Below, piece by piece: positions 7,968 to 16,330 of a stretch of DNA of 45,069 nucleotides (position 1 is its first letter; every line of letters starts with the position of its first letter). A program made the position numbers and the translations under genes. The notes beneath the pieces are model-generated. The model saw only the letters and a program-made list of their open reading frames with translations, was not told where the DNA came from and made no database searches. Origin of the DNA: Candidatus Paralachnospira sangeri (GTDB lineage Bacteria > Bacillota > Clostridia > Lachnospirales > Lachnospiraceae); assembly GCA_904397815.1 (NCBI GenBank), contig CAJFOT010000109.1:1-45069 (forward strand), in the 5' to 3' direction.

Positions 7968-8137
7968 CGGGACTGCTTTGAGAATAGGACAGGAACCTTT
8001 ATTTACGGCACATATTTTTGAGATAAGAGACATCCTCGGCAGTTCAGGCAGCAATATGTTTTGGCTTTTACATGGTTTAAGAAAAAATACTGAAAAATCT
8101 GGTCAAAGGCACCTGAATCAAAAGAAAATGATTTTTT

Positions 8138-8174
8138 AAAGAAATTAAAACAAAAATATTGTTTTAATTTCTTT
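8138..8174. terminator. AT-rich 16-bp hairpin
   Basis: AAAGAAATTAAAACAA (8138-8153) pairs perfectly with 8159-8174 across a 5-nt loop. It can end transcription in either direction. It lies 170 bases after the aldo/keto reductase, at the border of the AT-rich remnant that follows; the 7968-8137 stretch otherwise holds nothing recognisable. Confidence 0.5.
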
Positions 8175-8177
8175 TTG

Positions 8178-8603
8178 CGTTATAATACTAATTCTGAGCT
8201 GGTTTATATGCTTTCCAGCGGCACCACCAAAGGTATTCTTCTTTATATTTTTGTAGTTGCAGCCCTGGAAAATGGTTTTGATCTTCTGATAGATGAAGTA
8301 GAAAATCATTTCCATAAAACGCTGGTTGAAAATATGATAAGCTTATTTAAGGATAAGACTGTTAATAAGAACGCTGCAACACTTATTTTTACCACACATT
8401 ATTGCGAAGTTTTAGATCTGTTTAATCGTCAGGACAACATCTGGATTGCAAAATCAGATAACAAGATACGTCTGGAAAATATGTATGAAAGTTACAATAT
8501 CAGACCGGAGCTTTTAAAAAGCCGTCAGTTTTATAACAATGCTTTTGATACTTCGGTGAACTATGAAGATCTCATGGCATTGAAAAAGGAGCTGATGAGA
8601 TGA
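8178..8603 (+). pseudogene. C-terminal fragment of an AAA/ABC-type ATPase
   Basis: About 140 codons of an ATPase of the AAA_15/AAA_21 (overcoming-lysogenization-defect-like) group. An ABC-type signature-like LSSGTTKG is followed by Walker B, FDLLIDEVENHFH, and by a switch-like TLIFTTHYCEVLD. The Walker A half is missing and there is no ribosome binding site or credible start. Base composition is clearly AT-richer than the neighbours. It overlaps the next remnant by 4 bases (ATGA), which indicates a former two-gene operon. Confidence 0.75.
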
Positions 8604-8774
8604 AGTATCTGATTATGTGTGAAGGTCCGAATGAGCTTGAAATGTACAGCCTTTTATCGAGAATATTATGGAGAACGAATTGATTTGTTGGTAGATTCTA
8701 TTAAGCGATATAAGCAATTGAAAGGGAAACATCAAAAAGATGAATTTTATCTTGCGGATCTGTTAAAAAAATAG
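8600..8774 (+). pseudogene. Remnant of the ATPase partner gene (internally deleted)
   Basis: An N-terminal piece starts at the ATG at 8600 (MKYLIMCEGPNELEM, reminiscent of TOPRIM/RloB-type partner proteins) and runs into a stop at 8681-8683. In another frame, 8661-8774 encodes a separate tail, EYYGERIDLLVDSIK through ADLLKK. The middle of the gene is therefore gone. ATPase plus TOPRIM-like pairs are typical of phage-defence modules, but the fragment is too short to name the type. Confidence 0.6.
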
Positions 8775-8908
8775 TCTTTTTATAAAAGAGCTTTGAAAAA
8801 TTGGCTTTGAGGAATCGGCTGGGGTTGTGGTTGATTTTCCCCGCCTCTCATATTAGAATAAGATGAGATATTTACATGAAAGTTTCAGCGATTGTTGAGG
8901 TGGATGTG

Positions 8909-9937
8909 ATGAAGATTGTGGTGCTGGATGACAGCAGGATTAATACCGGCGACCTGTCCTGGGAGAGGATGGAGAAGCTGGGGGAGCTGGCTGTATACGG
9001 GCAGACGCCGGCGGGAAAAATCTTAGAGAGGATCGGGGATGCCCAGGCGGTCTATACCAATCAGGTTTCCATAGACGGCGGACTGATGGATCAGTGTCCC
9101 TGCCTGGAGTATATCGGCGTGCTGGCCACCGGCTATAATATCGTAGATGTCCGGGCGGCGGCTGAGCGGGGGATTACCGTGACCAATGTGCCGGGCTACG
9201 GCACAGAGGCGGTGAGTCAGTTTGCCATCGGGCTGCTGCTGGAGCTGTGCGGCAGGGTCGGAGACTATTCCCGCAGGGTGATGGAAGGTGAGTGGCTGAA
9301 GCGGGCTGACCAGTGCCACTGGGGTTCGCCGTTGATTCAGCTGGCGGGAAAAACCATGGGGATCGTGGGCATGGGACGAATCGGCCTGCGCACAGCCCGG
9401 ATTGCCCGGGCGCTGGGGATGGAGATTCTGTATGATTCGCCCCATCGGAATGAGGAGGCAGAGAGGGACGGATTCCGCCGGGTTTCCCGGGAGGAGCTGT
9501 TCCGGCAGGCGGACGTGATCTCCCTGCACTGCCCTCTTTTTGACGGGACGAAAGAGATGATTAACAGAGAGACCATTGCCATGATGAAACGAGGTGTTCT
9601 GATTGTGAATACCTCCCGGGGCGGCCTGGTGGACGAGCAGGCGCTGCGGGAGGGCCTGGAGTCTGGGCAGGTGGGCGGCGCTGCCAGTGACGTGGCGGTG
9701 AAGGAGCCTATGGGGCCGGACAGCCCTCTGTATCAGGCGCCGAATATGATCGTGACGCCTCATATCGCCTGGGGGACGAAGGAAGCGCGTCAGCGGATGA
9801 TTGATATTGCCACTGACAATATGGCTGCTTATTTGTCCGGACATCCCCAAAATATGGTCAGTGATTTATCCGATATGGCGGATCAACCTGTCGGCGGAAC
9901 GGCTGACAGACAGGAGGAACGGAATGGACTGGAATAA
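8909..9937 (+). CDS. D-2-hydroxyacid dehydrogenase (NAD-dependent)
   Basis: About 342 residues from the ATG at 8909 (MKIVVLDDSRINTG), chosen over the upstream ATG at 8876 because GAGGTGG lies just before it. The NAD-binding Rossmann motif GMGRIG is at about 154-159. The catalytic triad is present: Arg237 in NTSRGG, Glu266 in VAVKEP, and His285 in VTPHIAWG. The family interconverts 2-oxoacids and D-2-hydroxyacids; glycerate/hydroxypyruvate dehydrogenases are the closest in feel, but the substrate is not certain. It overlaps the following membrane-protein gene by 14 bases, so the two are translationally linked. Confidence 0.9.
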   Translation: MKIVVLDDSRINTGDLSWERMEKLGELAVYGQTPAGKILERIGDAQAVYTNQVSIDGGLMDQCPCLEYIGVLATGYNIVDVRAAAERGITVTNVPGYGTEAVSQFAIGLLLELCGRVGDYSRRVMEGEWLKRADQCHWGSPLIQLAGKTMGIVGMGRIGLRTARIARALGMEILYDSPHRNEEAERDGFRRVSREELFRQADVISLHCPLFDGTKEMINRETIAMMKRGVLIVNTSRGGLVDEQALREGLESGQVGGAASDVAVKEPMGPDSPLYQAPNMIVTPHIAWGTKEARQRMIDIATDNMAAYLSGHPQNMVSDLSDMADQPVGGTADRQEERNGLE

Positions 9938-11099
9938 ATTAACATTGAAAAATCTGTTGATACTGGTATTTGGCGCCATGCTTTTTTATGCCGCTCTTCA
10001 GCGTTTGGAGCTGGTGTGGGAGGGAGTGAAATTTCTGCTCAGCATTCTCTTTCCATTCTTTCTGGGCTTTGCGATTGCTTTTATCATCAATGTACCGATG
10101 AGGAAGATTGAGTCGGCCTTGGTCAGCAAATGGAAGATCCGGGAAAAAATGAAACGGCCCGTGTCTTACCTGCTGACGCTGGTGGCCGTGATCGGCGTAT
10201 TGTTTCTGGCGTTTTTCGTGATTATCCCGGAATTGGTGAATACCATCAGCCTGCTGATGCGGCAGATTCCCATCGCCTTTAATAATCTGGCCGATTATCT
10301 GAATTCTCTGGATGTGGAATGGCTGCAGCTGGAAGAAATGCTGAATCAGCTGGAGCTGAACTGGCAGAATCTGGCTCAGGATATGATGAACCTTCTTCAC
10401 GTAGGTGCAACCGGCGTGTTTTATTCTACGGTAAATCTGGTTGGCGGTATTATCAATGGTTTTACCACTTTTTTTATCAGTTTTACTTTTTCTGTTTATC
10501 TGCTGTTTCAAAAGGAGACGCTGATACGACAGCTGAAGAAATTCCTGTATGCGCTGCTGCCGGAGAAACGTGTGGACCGGGCGGTTTATATCGGACGGAT
10601 GGCAGGGGAGATGTTTTCAAATTTCCTGGCAGGGCAGTGTACAGAAGCGGTGATTCTGGGAACAATGTTCTTTATCGTTATGACTGTTTTGCAGATGCCC
10701 TATGCGCTTCTGGTGGGCGTGCTGATTGCCATTACCGCGCTGATTCCGATTTTCGGCGCTTTTATCGGCTGTGCAGTGGGAGCCTTCCTGATTGTTATGG
10801 TGAATCCGGTGCAGGCGCTGGTCTTTGTGGTGGTATTTCTGATTCTGCAGCAGATCGAAGGAAATCTGATCTATCCCCATGTAGTGGGCGGGACAGTGGG
10901 ACTGCCTTCCATCTGGGTGCTGGCGGCGGTCAGCATCGGCGGCAGCCTGATGGGAATCGTCGGGATGCTGCTGTTTATTCCCACCTGTTCCGTCTGCTAT
11001 GCCCTTCTGCGGGAGTTTGTCAATAAGCAGATTGCAAAAAAGCAGGTGTCCAGCAGGAAGTGGGCAGATATGGATGCGGAAGAAATAACGGAAGAATAA
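9924..11099 (+). CDS. AI-2E family transporter (membrane protein)
   Basis: About 391 residues from the ATG at 9924, preceded by CAGGAGGAAC. The pattern of hydrophobic segments (N-terminal pair around 10-60, one at about 70-95, then a cluster in the last 200 residues) and the motif GAFIGCAVGAFLIV near 280 fit the AI-2E/PerM family. Members have been linked to autoinducer-2 export or to Na+/H+ exchange, so the substrate is open and the family name should not be read as proof of quorum sensing. It lies inside an operon with a dehydrogenase and an ABC exporter. Confidence 0.88.
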   Translation: MDWNKLTLKNLLILVFGAMLFYAALQRLELVWEGVKFLLSILFPFFLGFAIAFIINVPMRKIESALVSKWKIREKMKRPVSYLLTLVAVIGVLFLAFFVIIPELVNTISLLMRQIPIAFNNLADYLNSLDVEWLQLEEMLNQLELNWQNLAQDMMNLLHVGATGVFYSTVNLVGGIINGFTTFFISFTFSVYLLFQKETLIRQLKKFLYALLPEKRVDRAVYIGRMAGEMFSNFLAGQCTEAVILGTMFFIVMTVLQMPYALLVGVLIAITALIPIFGAFIGCAVGAFLIVMVNPVQALVFVVVFLILQQIEGNLIYPHVVGGTVGLPSIWVLAAVSIGGSLMGIVGMLLFIPTCSVCYALLREFVNKQIAKKQVSSRKWADMDAEEITEE

Positions 11100-11118
11100 A
11101 CAGATCGGAGTAAATATT

Positions 11119-12936
11119 GTGAAAAGTCTGCTGAAATATTTGCGGCATTACAAAAAAGAGTCGGTCCTGGCACCTTTGTTTAAAATGCTGGAGGCGTCCT
11201 TTGAGCTTTTCGTTCCGCTGGTGGTGGCGGCGATTATTGATGTGGGCATCGCCGGGAACCGGCTGGATTATGTCCTGCACATGGGCCTGGTGATGATCCT
11301 GCTGGGGGTGATCGGCCTGGTCTGCTCGATTACCGCCCAATATTTTGCGGCGAAGGCGGCGGTGGGATTTGCGGCGGAGCTGAAGCATGCTCTGTTCGCT
11401 CATATCCAGAGCCTGTCCTTTACCGAGCTGGATACCATCGGGACATCCACGCTGATAACCCGGATGACCAGTGATGTGAATCAGGTTCAGTCAGGGGTGA
11501 ATATGTTTCTCCGCCTCTTCCTCCGCTCGCCCTTTGTGGTGGCAGGGGCTGTGGTGATGGCTTTTACGGTAAATGTCCGGGCGGCGCTGAGTTTTGCAGG
11601 GGCAGTGCCCCTGCTGTCTGTGGTGATATTCGGCGTGATGCTGATTAACATTCCCATGTACCGAAAGGTGCAGGGAAAGCTGGACGGTGTGTTATCTCTG
11701 ACCAGGGAGAATCTGACCGGCGTTCGGGTGATCCGGGCGTTTCATAAGGAAGAGGAGGAGCTGGCGGATTTTGAAGTGCGGAACCGGGAACTGACCCGGG
11801 TGCAGATTTTCGCCGGAAAGATTTCCGCGCTGATGAATCCGCTGACCTATATCATCATCAACGGGGCGCTGGTTCTGCTGCTGTGGCAGGGGGCCGGGCA
11901 GGTGAGCCGGGGCGTGATCACCCAGGGAGAGCTGGTGGCGCTGGTCAACTATATGTCGCAGATCCTGGTGGAGCTGATTAAGCTGGCGAACCTGATTATC
12001 ACCCTGACGAAGGCCGCGGCCTGCGGAAAGCGGATCGAGGCGGTGTTCCGGATTCAGTCCAGTATGCCGGCGAAGCGGCAGTCTGCGGCATATCCGGAGA
12101 AAAGACAGGGAGCGGCGTCAGAACCAGTGATACAGGAAGAGGCGTCAGAGGCGATGGCGCAGGGAGCGGCATCACAGCCGGCGGCGCAGATCGTCTTTGA
12201 CCATGTGGGGCTGACCTACAGCGGCGGCGGAGCGGAGGCGCTGACAGACCTGAATTTTTCCATCCGGAAGGGGCAGACAGTGGGCATCATCGGCGGAACC
12301 GGTTCCGGAAAAAGCAGCCTGGTTCATCTGATTCCCCGGTTTTATGACGCCACCAGAGGGCGTGTGCTGGTGGACGGGATGGATGTGAAGGATTACAGTC
12401 TGGAGGAGCTGCGCCATAAAATCGGCATTGTTATGCAGAAGGCGGTGCTGTTTAAGGGAACCATCCGGGAGAATCTCCTCTGGGGCAATCCGGATGCCAG
12501 TGAGGCAGACCTGAGACGGGCGCTGGAGGTATCCCAGGCCATGGAGTTTGTCTCGGAGAAGGAGGGCGGCCTGGATTTCGTGATCTCCCAGGGCGGCCAG
12601 AATCTGTCCGGCGGCCAGCGCCAGCGGCTGTCCATCGCCAGGGCGCTGGTGCGGAATCCTGAGATCCTGATCCTGGACGACAGTTCCTCTGCCCTGGATT
12701 TTGCCACAGATGCCCGGCTGCGCATGGCGATCCGGGAGATGGGCAGTGACCAGACAGTGCTGATTGTCTCCCAGCGGGCTTCCTCTATCCGCCATGCGGA
12801 TCAGATTATTGTCATGGAGGACGGTCATGCGGCGGGCATCGGCACCCATGAGGAGCTGCTGGAGAGCTGCCAGGTATACAGGGAAATTTATGAAACCCAG
12901 TATCAGAAAGATAAAGGGGGAAAGACAGATGCGTGA
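11119..12936 (+). CDS. ABC exporter half-transporter, degenerate-site subunit
   Basis: 605 residues from a GTG start. The transmembrane domain (six helices, about 15-300) is joined by an unusual Ala/Gln/Glu-rich linker (about 313-357) to the nucleotide-binding domain. Walker A is GGTGSGKSS at about 392-400, the signature LSGGQ at 496-500, and Walker B ends ILILDD, with Asp521 where the catalytic Glu is expected. In heterodimeric multidrug exporters such as BmrC/BmrD and TM287/TM288, one partner carries exactly this Asp. The next gene is the other half and overlaps by 8 bases. The substrate is unknown; drug, lipid or peptide export are all possible. Confidence 0.92.
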   Translation: MKSLLKYLRHYKKESVLAPLFKMLEASFELFVPLVVAAIIDVGIAGNRLDYVLHMGLVMILLGVIGLVCSITAQYFAAKAAVGFAAELKHALFAHIQSLSFTELDTIGTSTLITRMTSDVNQVQSGVNMFLRLFLRSPFVVAGAVVMAFTVNVRAALSFAGAVPLLSVVIFGVMLINIPMYRKVQGKLDGVLSLTRENLTGVRVIRAFHKEEEELADFEVRNRELTRVQIFAGKISALMNPLTYIIINGALVLLLWQGAGQVSRGVITQGELVALVNYMSQILVELIKLANLIITLTKAAACGKRIEAVFRIQSSMPAKRQSAAYPEKRQGAASEPVIQEEASEAMAQGAASQPAAQIVFDHVGLTYSGGGAEALTDLNFSIRKGQTVGIIGGTGSGKSSLVHLIPRFYDATRGRVLVDGMDVKDYSLEELRHKIGIVMQKAVLFKGTIRENLLWGNPDASEADLRRALEVSQAMEFVSEKEGGLDFVISQGGQNLSGGQRQRLSIARALVRNPEILILDDSSSALDFATDARLRMAIREMGSDQTVLIVSQRASSIRHADQIIVMEDGHAAGIGTHEELLESCQVYREIYETQYQKDKGGKTDA

Positions 12937-14677
12937 CAGATCAGGCCAGAAAGAAACGATCAGAAAGGTTCTCCGCTATATCAGAAGGTACTGGCTGTAT
13001 GTGGCAGCCTCCCTGGTGTTTGCGGTGGTTACGGTGGCTCTGACCCTGTATGTGCCGGTATTAACCGGCCAGGCGGTAGATCTGGCTGTGGGGCCGGGCC
13101 AGGTGGATCTGGAGGGGATTGTCCGTGTCCTGGAGCGGATGACGGTGGTGATTACCCTGACGGCAGCGGCCCAGTGGCTGATGAATATCTGCAATAATAA
13201 AATTACCTACGGTGTGATCCGGGATATCCGGGAGGAGGCCTTCGCTCATATCCAGACACTGCCTCTGAAATATATGGACAGCCATCCCTACGGGGATATC
13301 GTCAGCCGGGTGATCGCGGATGTGGATCAGTTCGCTGACGGCCTGCTGATGGGCTTTACCCAGCTGTTTACCGGGGTGATGACCATCCTGGGCACCCTGC
13401 TGTTTATGCTGTCGGTGAACAGGCAGATTACCCTGGTGGTGGTGCTGATTACGCCGGTATCCTTTCTGGTGGCCAGCTTTATCGCGAAAAGAACCTATCA
13501 GATGTTCCGCCTCCAGTCCCAGGCCCGGGGCGAGCAGACGGCGCTGATCGATGAGATGATCGGCAATCAGAAGGTGGTGCAGGCCTACAGCCATGAGCAG
13601 GAAACCATGGAACAGTTTGATGAGATCAATGAGAAGCTGCGCCGCTATTCTCTCCAGGCGATCTTCTTTTCCTCCATCACCAATCCGGCCACCCGGTTTG
13701 TCAACAGCCTGGTGTATACCGGAGTGGCGCTGACCGGCGCTGTGTCGGCGCTGAGCGGCGGGATCAGCGTGGGCCAGCTGACCAGCTTTTTAAGCTATGC
13801 CAATCAGTACACGAAGCCTTTTAATGAGATCTCCGGCGTGGTGACGGAGCTGCAGAATGCCCTGGCCTGCGCTGCCCGTATCTTCCAGCTGATCGAGGAA
13901 GAACCCCAGGTTCCCGACAGTTCTGACGCCAGGGTGCTGACCGATGCTGACGGGCGGGTGGAGCTGTCCCATGTCTGGTTCTCCTATACGCCGGAGCAGA
14001 AACTGATCCGGGATTTTAATCTGAAGGTAAAGCCGGGACAGCGGGTGGCCATCGTGGGGCCTACCGGCTGCGGAAAATCTACAGTGATTAACCTGCTGAT
14101 GCGGTTTTATGATCCGGATCAGGGGCAGATCCTGGTCAGCGGCACTGACGCCCGGGAGATTACCAGAGGCAGCCTGCGGGCTTCCTATGGGATGGTGCTC
14201 CAGGAAACCTGGCTGCGGACCGGCACCATCCGGGACAATATCCGCATGGGGAATCCGGATGCTTCTGATGAGGAAATCATCGCCGCGGCGAAGGCGACGA
14301 AAGCCCACAGCTTTATCCGCCGTCTGTCTGAGGGCTATGATACAGTCATTACCGAGGACGGCGGCAGCCTCTCCCAGGGGCAGAAGCAGCTGCTGTGCAT
14401 CACCAGGGTGATGCTCTGCCGGCCGCCCATGCTGATTCTGGATGAGGCTACCTCTTCCATTGACACCAGGACAGAGATCCAGGTGCAGAATGCCTTCGCC
14501 AGGCTGATGGAGGGGCGCACCAGTTTTATTGTCGCCCACCGCCTGTCCACCATTCAGGAGGCAGATGTGATACTGGTGATGCGGGAGGGGAATATCGTCG
14601 AGCAGGGCAGCCACAGCCAGCTGCTGGCACAGAACGGATTTTATGCTCAGCTGTACAACAGCCAGTTCGCCGGCTGA
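12929..14677 (+). CDS. ABC exporter half-transporter, catalytic-site subunit
   Basis: About 582 residues from the ATG at 12929, supported by GGGGGAAAG upstream. Six membrane helices lie within about 20-310. The nucleotide-binding domain has Walker A GPTGCGKST near 375 and a complete Walker B with catalytic Glu (LILDEATSSID, near 506). The signature is LSQGQ, not LSGGQ. The odd signature of this subunit faces the Asp-bearing Walker B of its partner, and the canonical LSGGQ faces this intact Glu, so one ATP site is degenerate and one is competent. The coding sequence runs into a large hairpin at its stop codon. Confidence 0.92.
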   Translation: MRDRSGQKETIRKVLRYIRRYWLYVAASLVFAVVTVALTLYVPVLTGQAVDLAVGPGQVDLEGIVRVLERMTVVITLTAAAQWLMNICNNKITYGVIRDIREEAFAHIQTLPLKYMDSHPYGDIVSRVIADVDQFADGLLMGFTQLFTGVMTILGTLLFMLSVNRQITLVVVLITPVSFLVASFIAKRTYQMFRLQSQARGEQTALIDEMIGNQKVVQAYSHEQETMEQFDEINEKLRRYSLQAIFFSSITNPATRFVNSLVYTGVALTGAVSALSGGISVGQLTSFLSYANQYTKPFNEISGVVTELQNALACAARIFQLIEEEPQVPDSSDARVLTDADGRVELSHVWFSYTPEQKLIRDFNLKVKPGQRVAIVGPTGCGKSTVINLLMRFYDPDQGQILVSGTDAREITRGSLRASYGMVLQETWLRTGTIRDNIRMGNPDASDEEIIAAAKATKAHSFIRRLSEGYDTVITEDGGSLSQGQKQLLCITRVMLCRPPMLILDEATSSIDTRTEIQVQNAFARLMEGRTSFIVAHRLSTIQEADVILVMREGNIVEQGSHSQLLAQNGFYAQLYNSQFAG

Positions 14678-14700
14678 AAAGCGGGCGGACTGGCTGTTGT
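14655..14700 (+). terminator. Hairpin across the ABC exporter stop codon
   Basis: ACAACAGCCAGT (14655-14666) pairs perfectly with 14689-14700, extended inward by GC pairs around the stop codon. There is no T-run after it. It separates this operon from the convergent M20 gene ending at 14730. Confidence 0.55.
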
Positions 14701-14729
14701 ACGCTGTTGACGCAGGCTGGGGGAAATGG

Positions 14730-16118
14730 TTATCTGGCAGGCTGGGGGATGGGGATTTCCTTCGGGATCGGGCACCGGTAGGTTTTTCCCTTCATCTGTT
14801 TTTTGAATTCCTCCTTTGCCTCCTCCAGCAATTCCGGTTCATTGACCAGCTTCATGGCGGTGACGGCCATCACTTTGGCACCGTACAGCATCCCCTTCAT
14901 GCCGATGCTCATGCCGGCGCAGGCTGTGATCTGCCAGCTGTGGCCCGGCGCCGCCAGGTTATAGGTGGCGGTCATGACCTGGACACAGGGGACGATATGC
15001 TGGACATCCCCCACATCAGTGGAGCCGAATCCATTTCCATTGCATACCGGAATGACAGTGTCGCACAGAGGGCCGCGGTCCAGATCGCCGGATGCCCGGA
15101 CAGCCTCATACTGGGGGCTTTTTTCATTTAAGGCCCCGGCGAAGGCTTTCTCCTCGTCTGTCCACTGGGGCAGGGGAATCTCTTCCATCACATCGTGGGT
15201 CAGGTTGGTCAGCATAACCGGGTTCAGGGTGTTGTAGCATCCGCCCAGGAATTCCACCTCCAGTTCTGTCTCCGTCATATGGGCGGCGCCCTCCGCCACC
15301 TTCACCAGACGGCGGTAAGTATCCTCCACTGCCTCCCGGCTCAGCGCCCGGACATAGTACCAGACGCTGGCATAGTCAGGGACGATGTTGGGCGCGGTTC
15401 CCCCTTCTTTGATGACATAGTGAATGCGCACATCATCGGTTACATGCTCCCGGAGATAATTGGCTCCCACATTGGTCAGTTCTACAGCATCCAGGGCGGA
15501 ACGGCCGTTCTGGGGATCACCGCCGGCGTGGGCGGTAATGCCGTGAAAATGGAACACCGCGCTGTTCAGTCCGGTCATGGTGCCGGTGGTTACCATATTT
15601 TTTGAGGAGCCATGCCAGGAAAAGGCGGCGTCCAGATCGGCAAACGCTCCCTCCCGGGCCATAAATGCCTTTCCGGTCAGCACTTCCTCCGCAGGACAGC
15701 CGTAAAATACCACAGTGCCCTCCCGGCCTGCGGCCTCCAGCTCTGCCTTCATCCCCAGGGCGGCGCCCACACAGGCCACGCCCAGCAGGTTATGGCCGCA
15801 GCCCTGTCCCGGGGCGCCGGGGGTGACAGGCTCCTTTTCGGTGCTGACCTTCTGGCTCAGACCGGGGAGGGCGTCATATTCTCCCAGGAAGCCGATTCTG
15901 GGCCGGCCGCTTCCCCATGTGGCCCGGATGGCAGTGGGCATCCCCACATATCCCACCTCCACGTCGAAGCCGGCGTTTTGCAGAACCTCGGCAGTCCACC
16001 GGCAGGCGTTCACCTCATTAAAAGCAGTTTCGGGGCAGTTCCAGATTTTTTCGGCCAGTTCCCGGAGAATGCCGGCATTCTGGTCGATGGCCCGGGTAGC
16101 TGTCGTTTCAAGACTCAT
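14730..16118 (-). CDS. M20-family amidohydrolase, AbgB-like
   Basis: 462 residues; AAAGGAGGAGAG precedes the ATG. Metal-binding signatures of the M20 metallopeptidase/amidohydrolase family are visible: LGEYDALPGLS near residue 79, GCGHNLLG near 107, and the catalytic PAEEV near 142. A dimerisation insert lies in the middle (THAGG-like HAGGDPQNGRSALDAVEL near 193). Length and motifs are closest to p-aminobenzoyl-glutamate hydrolase subunit B (AbgB) and related amide hydrolases. No AbgA or AbgT partner lies nearby, so the natural substrate may differ. It is monocistronic and divergent from the ADP-ribosylglycohydrolase gene. Confidence 0.85.
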   Translation of the reverse strand: MSLETTATRAIDQNAGILRELAEKIWNCPETAFNEVNACRWTAEVLQNAGFDVEVGYVGMPTAIRATWGSGRPRIGFLGEYDALPGLSQKVSTEKEPVTPGAPGQGCGHNLLGVACVGAALGMKAELEAAGREGTVVFYGCPAEEVLTGKAFMAREGAFADLDAAFSWHGSSKNMVTTGTMTGLNSAVFHFHGITAHAGGDPQNGRSALDAVELTNVGANYLREHVTDDVRIHYVIKEGGTAPNIVPDYASVWYYVRALSREAVEDTYRRLVKVAEGAAHMTETELEVEFLGGCYNTLNPVMLTNLTHDVMEEIPLPQWTDEEKAFAGALNEKSPQYEAVRASGDLDRGPLCDTVIPVCNGNGFGSTDVGDVQHIVPCVQVMTATYNLAAPGHSWQITACAGMSIGMKGMLYGAKVMAVTAMKLVNEPELLEEAKEEFKKQMKGKTYRCPIPKEIPIPQPAR

Positions 16119-16140
16119 GATTACTCTCCTCCTTTTTATA

Positions 16141-16173
16141 TCCCGGCAGTATCAGCAGTCTGCCGGGAGTTTT
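16141..16173 (+). terminator. Terminator-like hairpin in the divergent spacer
   Basis: TCCCGGCAG (16141-16149) pairs with CTGCCGGGA (16160-16168) and is followed by GTTTT. It lies just upstream of the M20 start on the opposite strand, so it may act as a barrier between the divergent genes or fold in the M20 leader. Confidence 0.4.
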
Positions 16174-16249
16174 GCTGTACTGACTTTATTGTACCCGGGC
16201 AGGCGCAGAGCTGTCAAGATTTGCGCATGTCTTCTTCATTTCGAGATTC

Positions 16250-16277
16250 TTGTCAAAATTAAATATTCAGGTATAAT
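16250..16277 (+). promoter_or_regulatory. Promoter of the ADP-ribosylglycohydrolase gene
   Basis: TTGTCA at 16250-16255 and TATAAT at 16272-16277 with a 16-base spacer, about 53 bases before the start codon. Confidence 0.65.
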
Positions 16278-16330
16278 AAAAGCAGTTAGGATTAAGGTTT
16301 TCCTGACAACAGACAGCAGAGGAGGAATTT

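Noticed and set aside
9924-11099. Quorum-sensing (AI-2) locus
   Set aside because: The AI-2E family name alone is weak evidence. No luxS, lsr gene or receptor is in the window.
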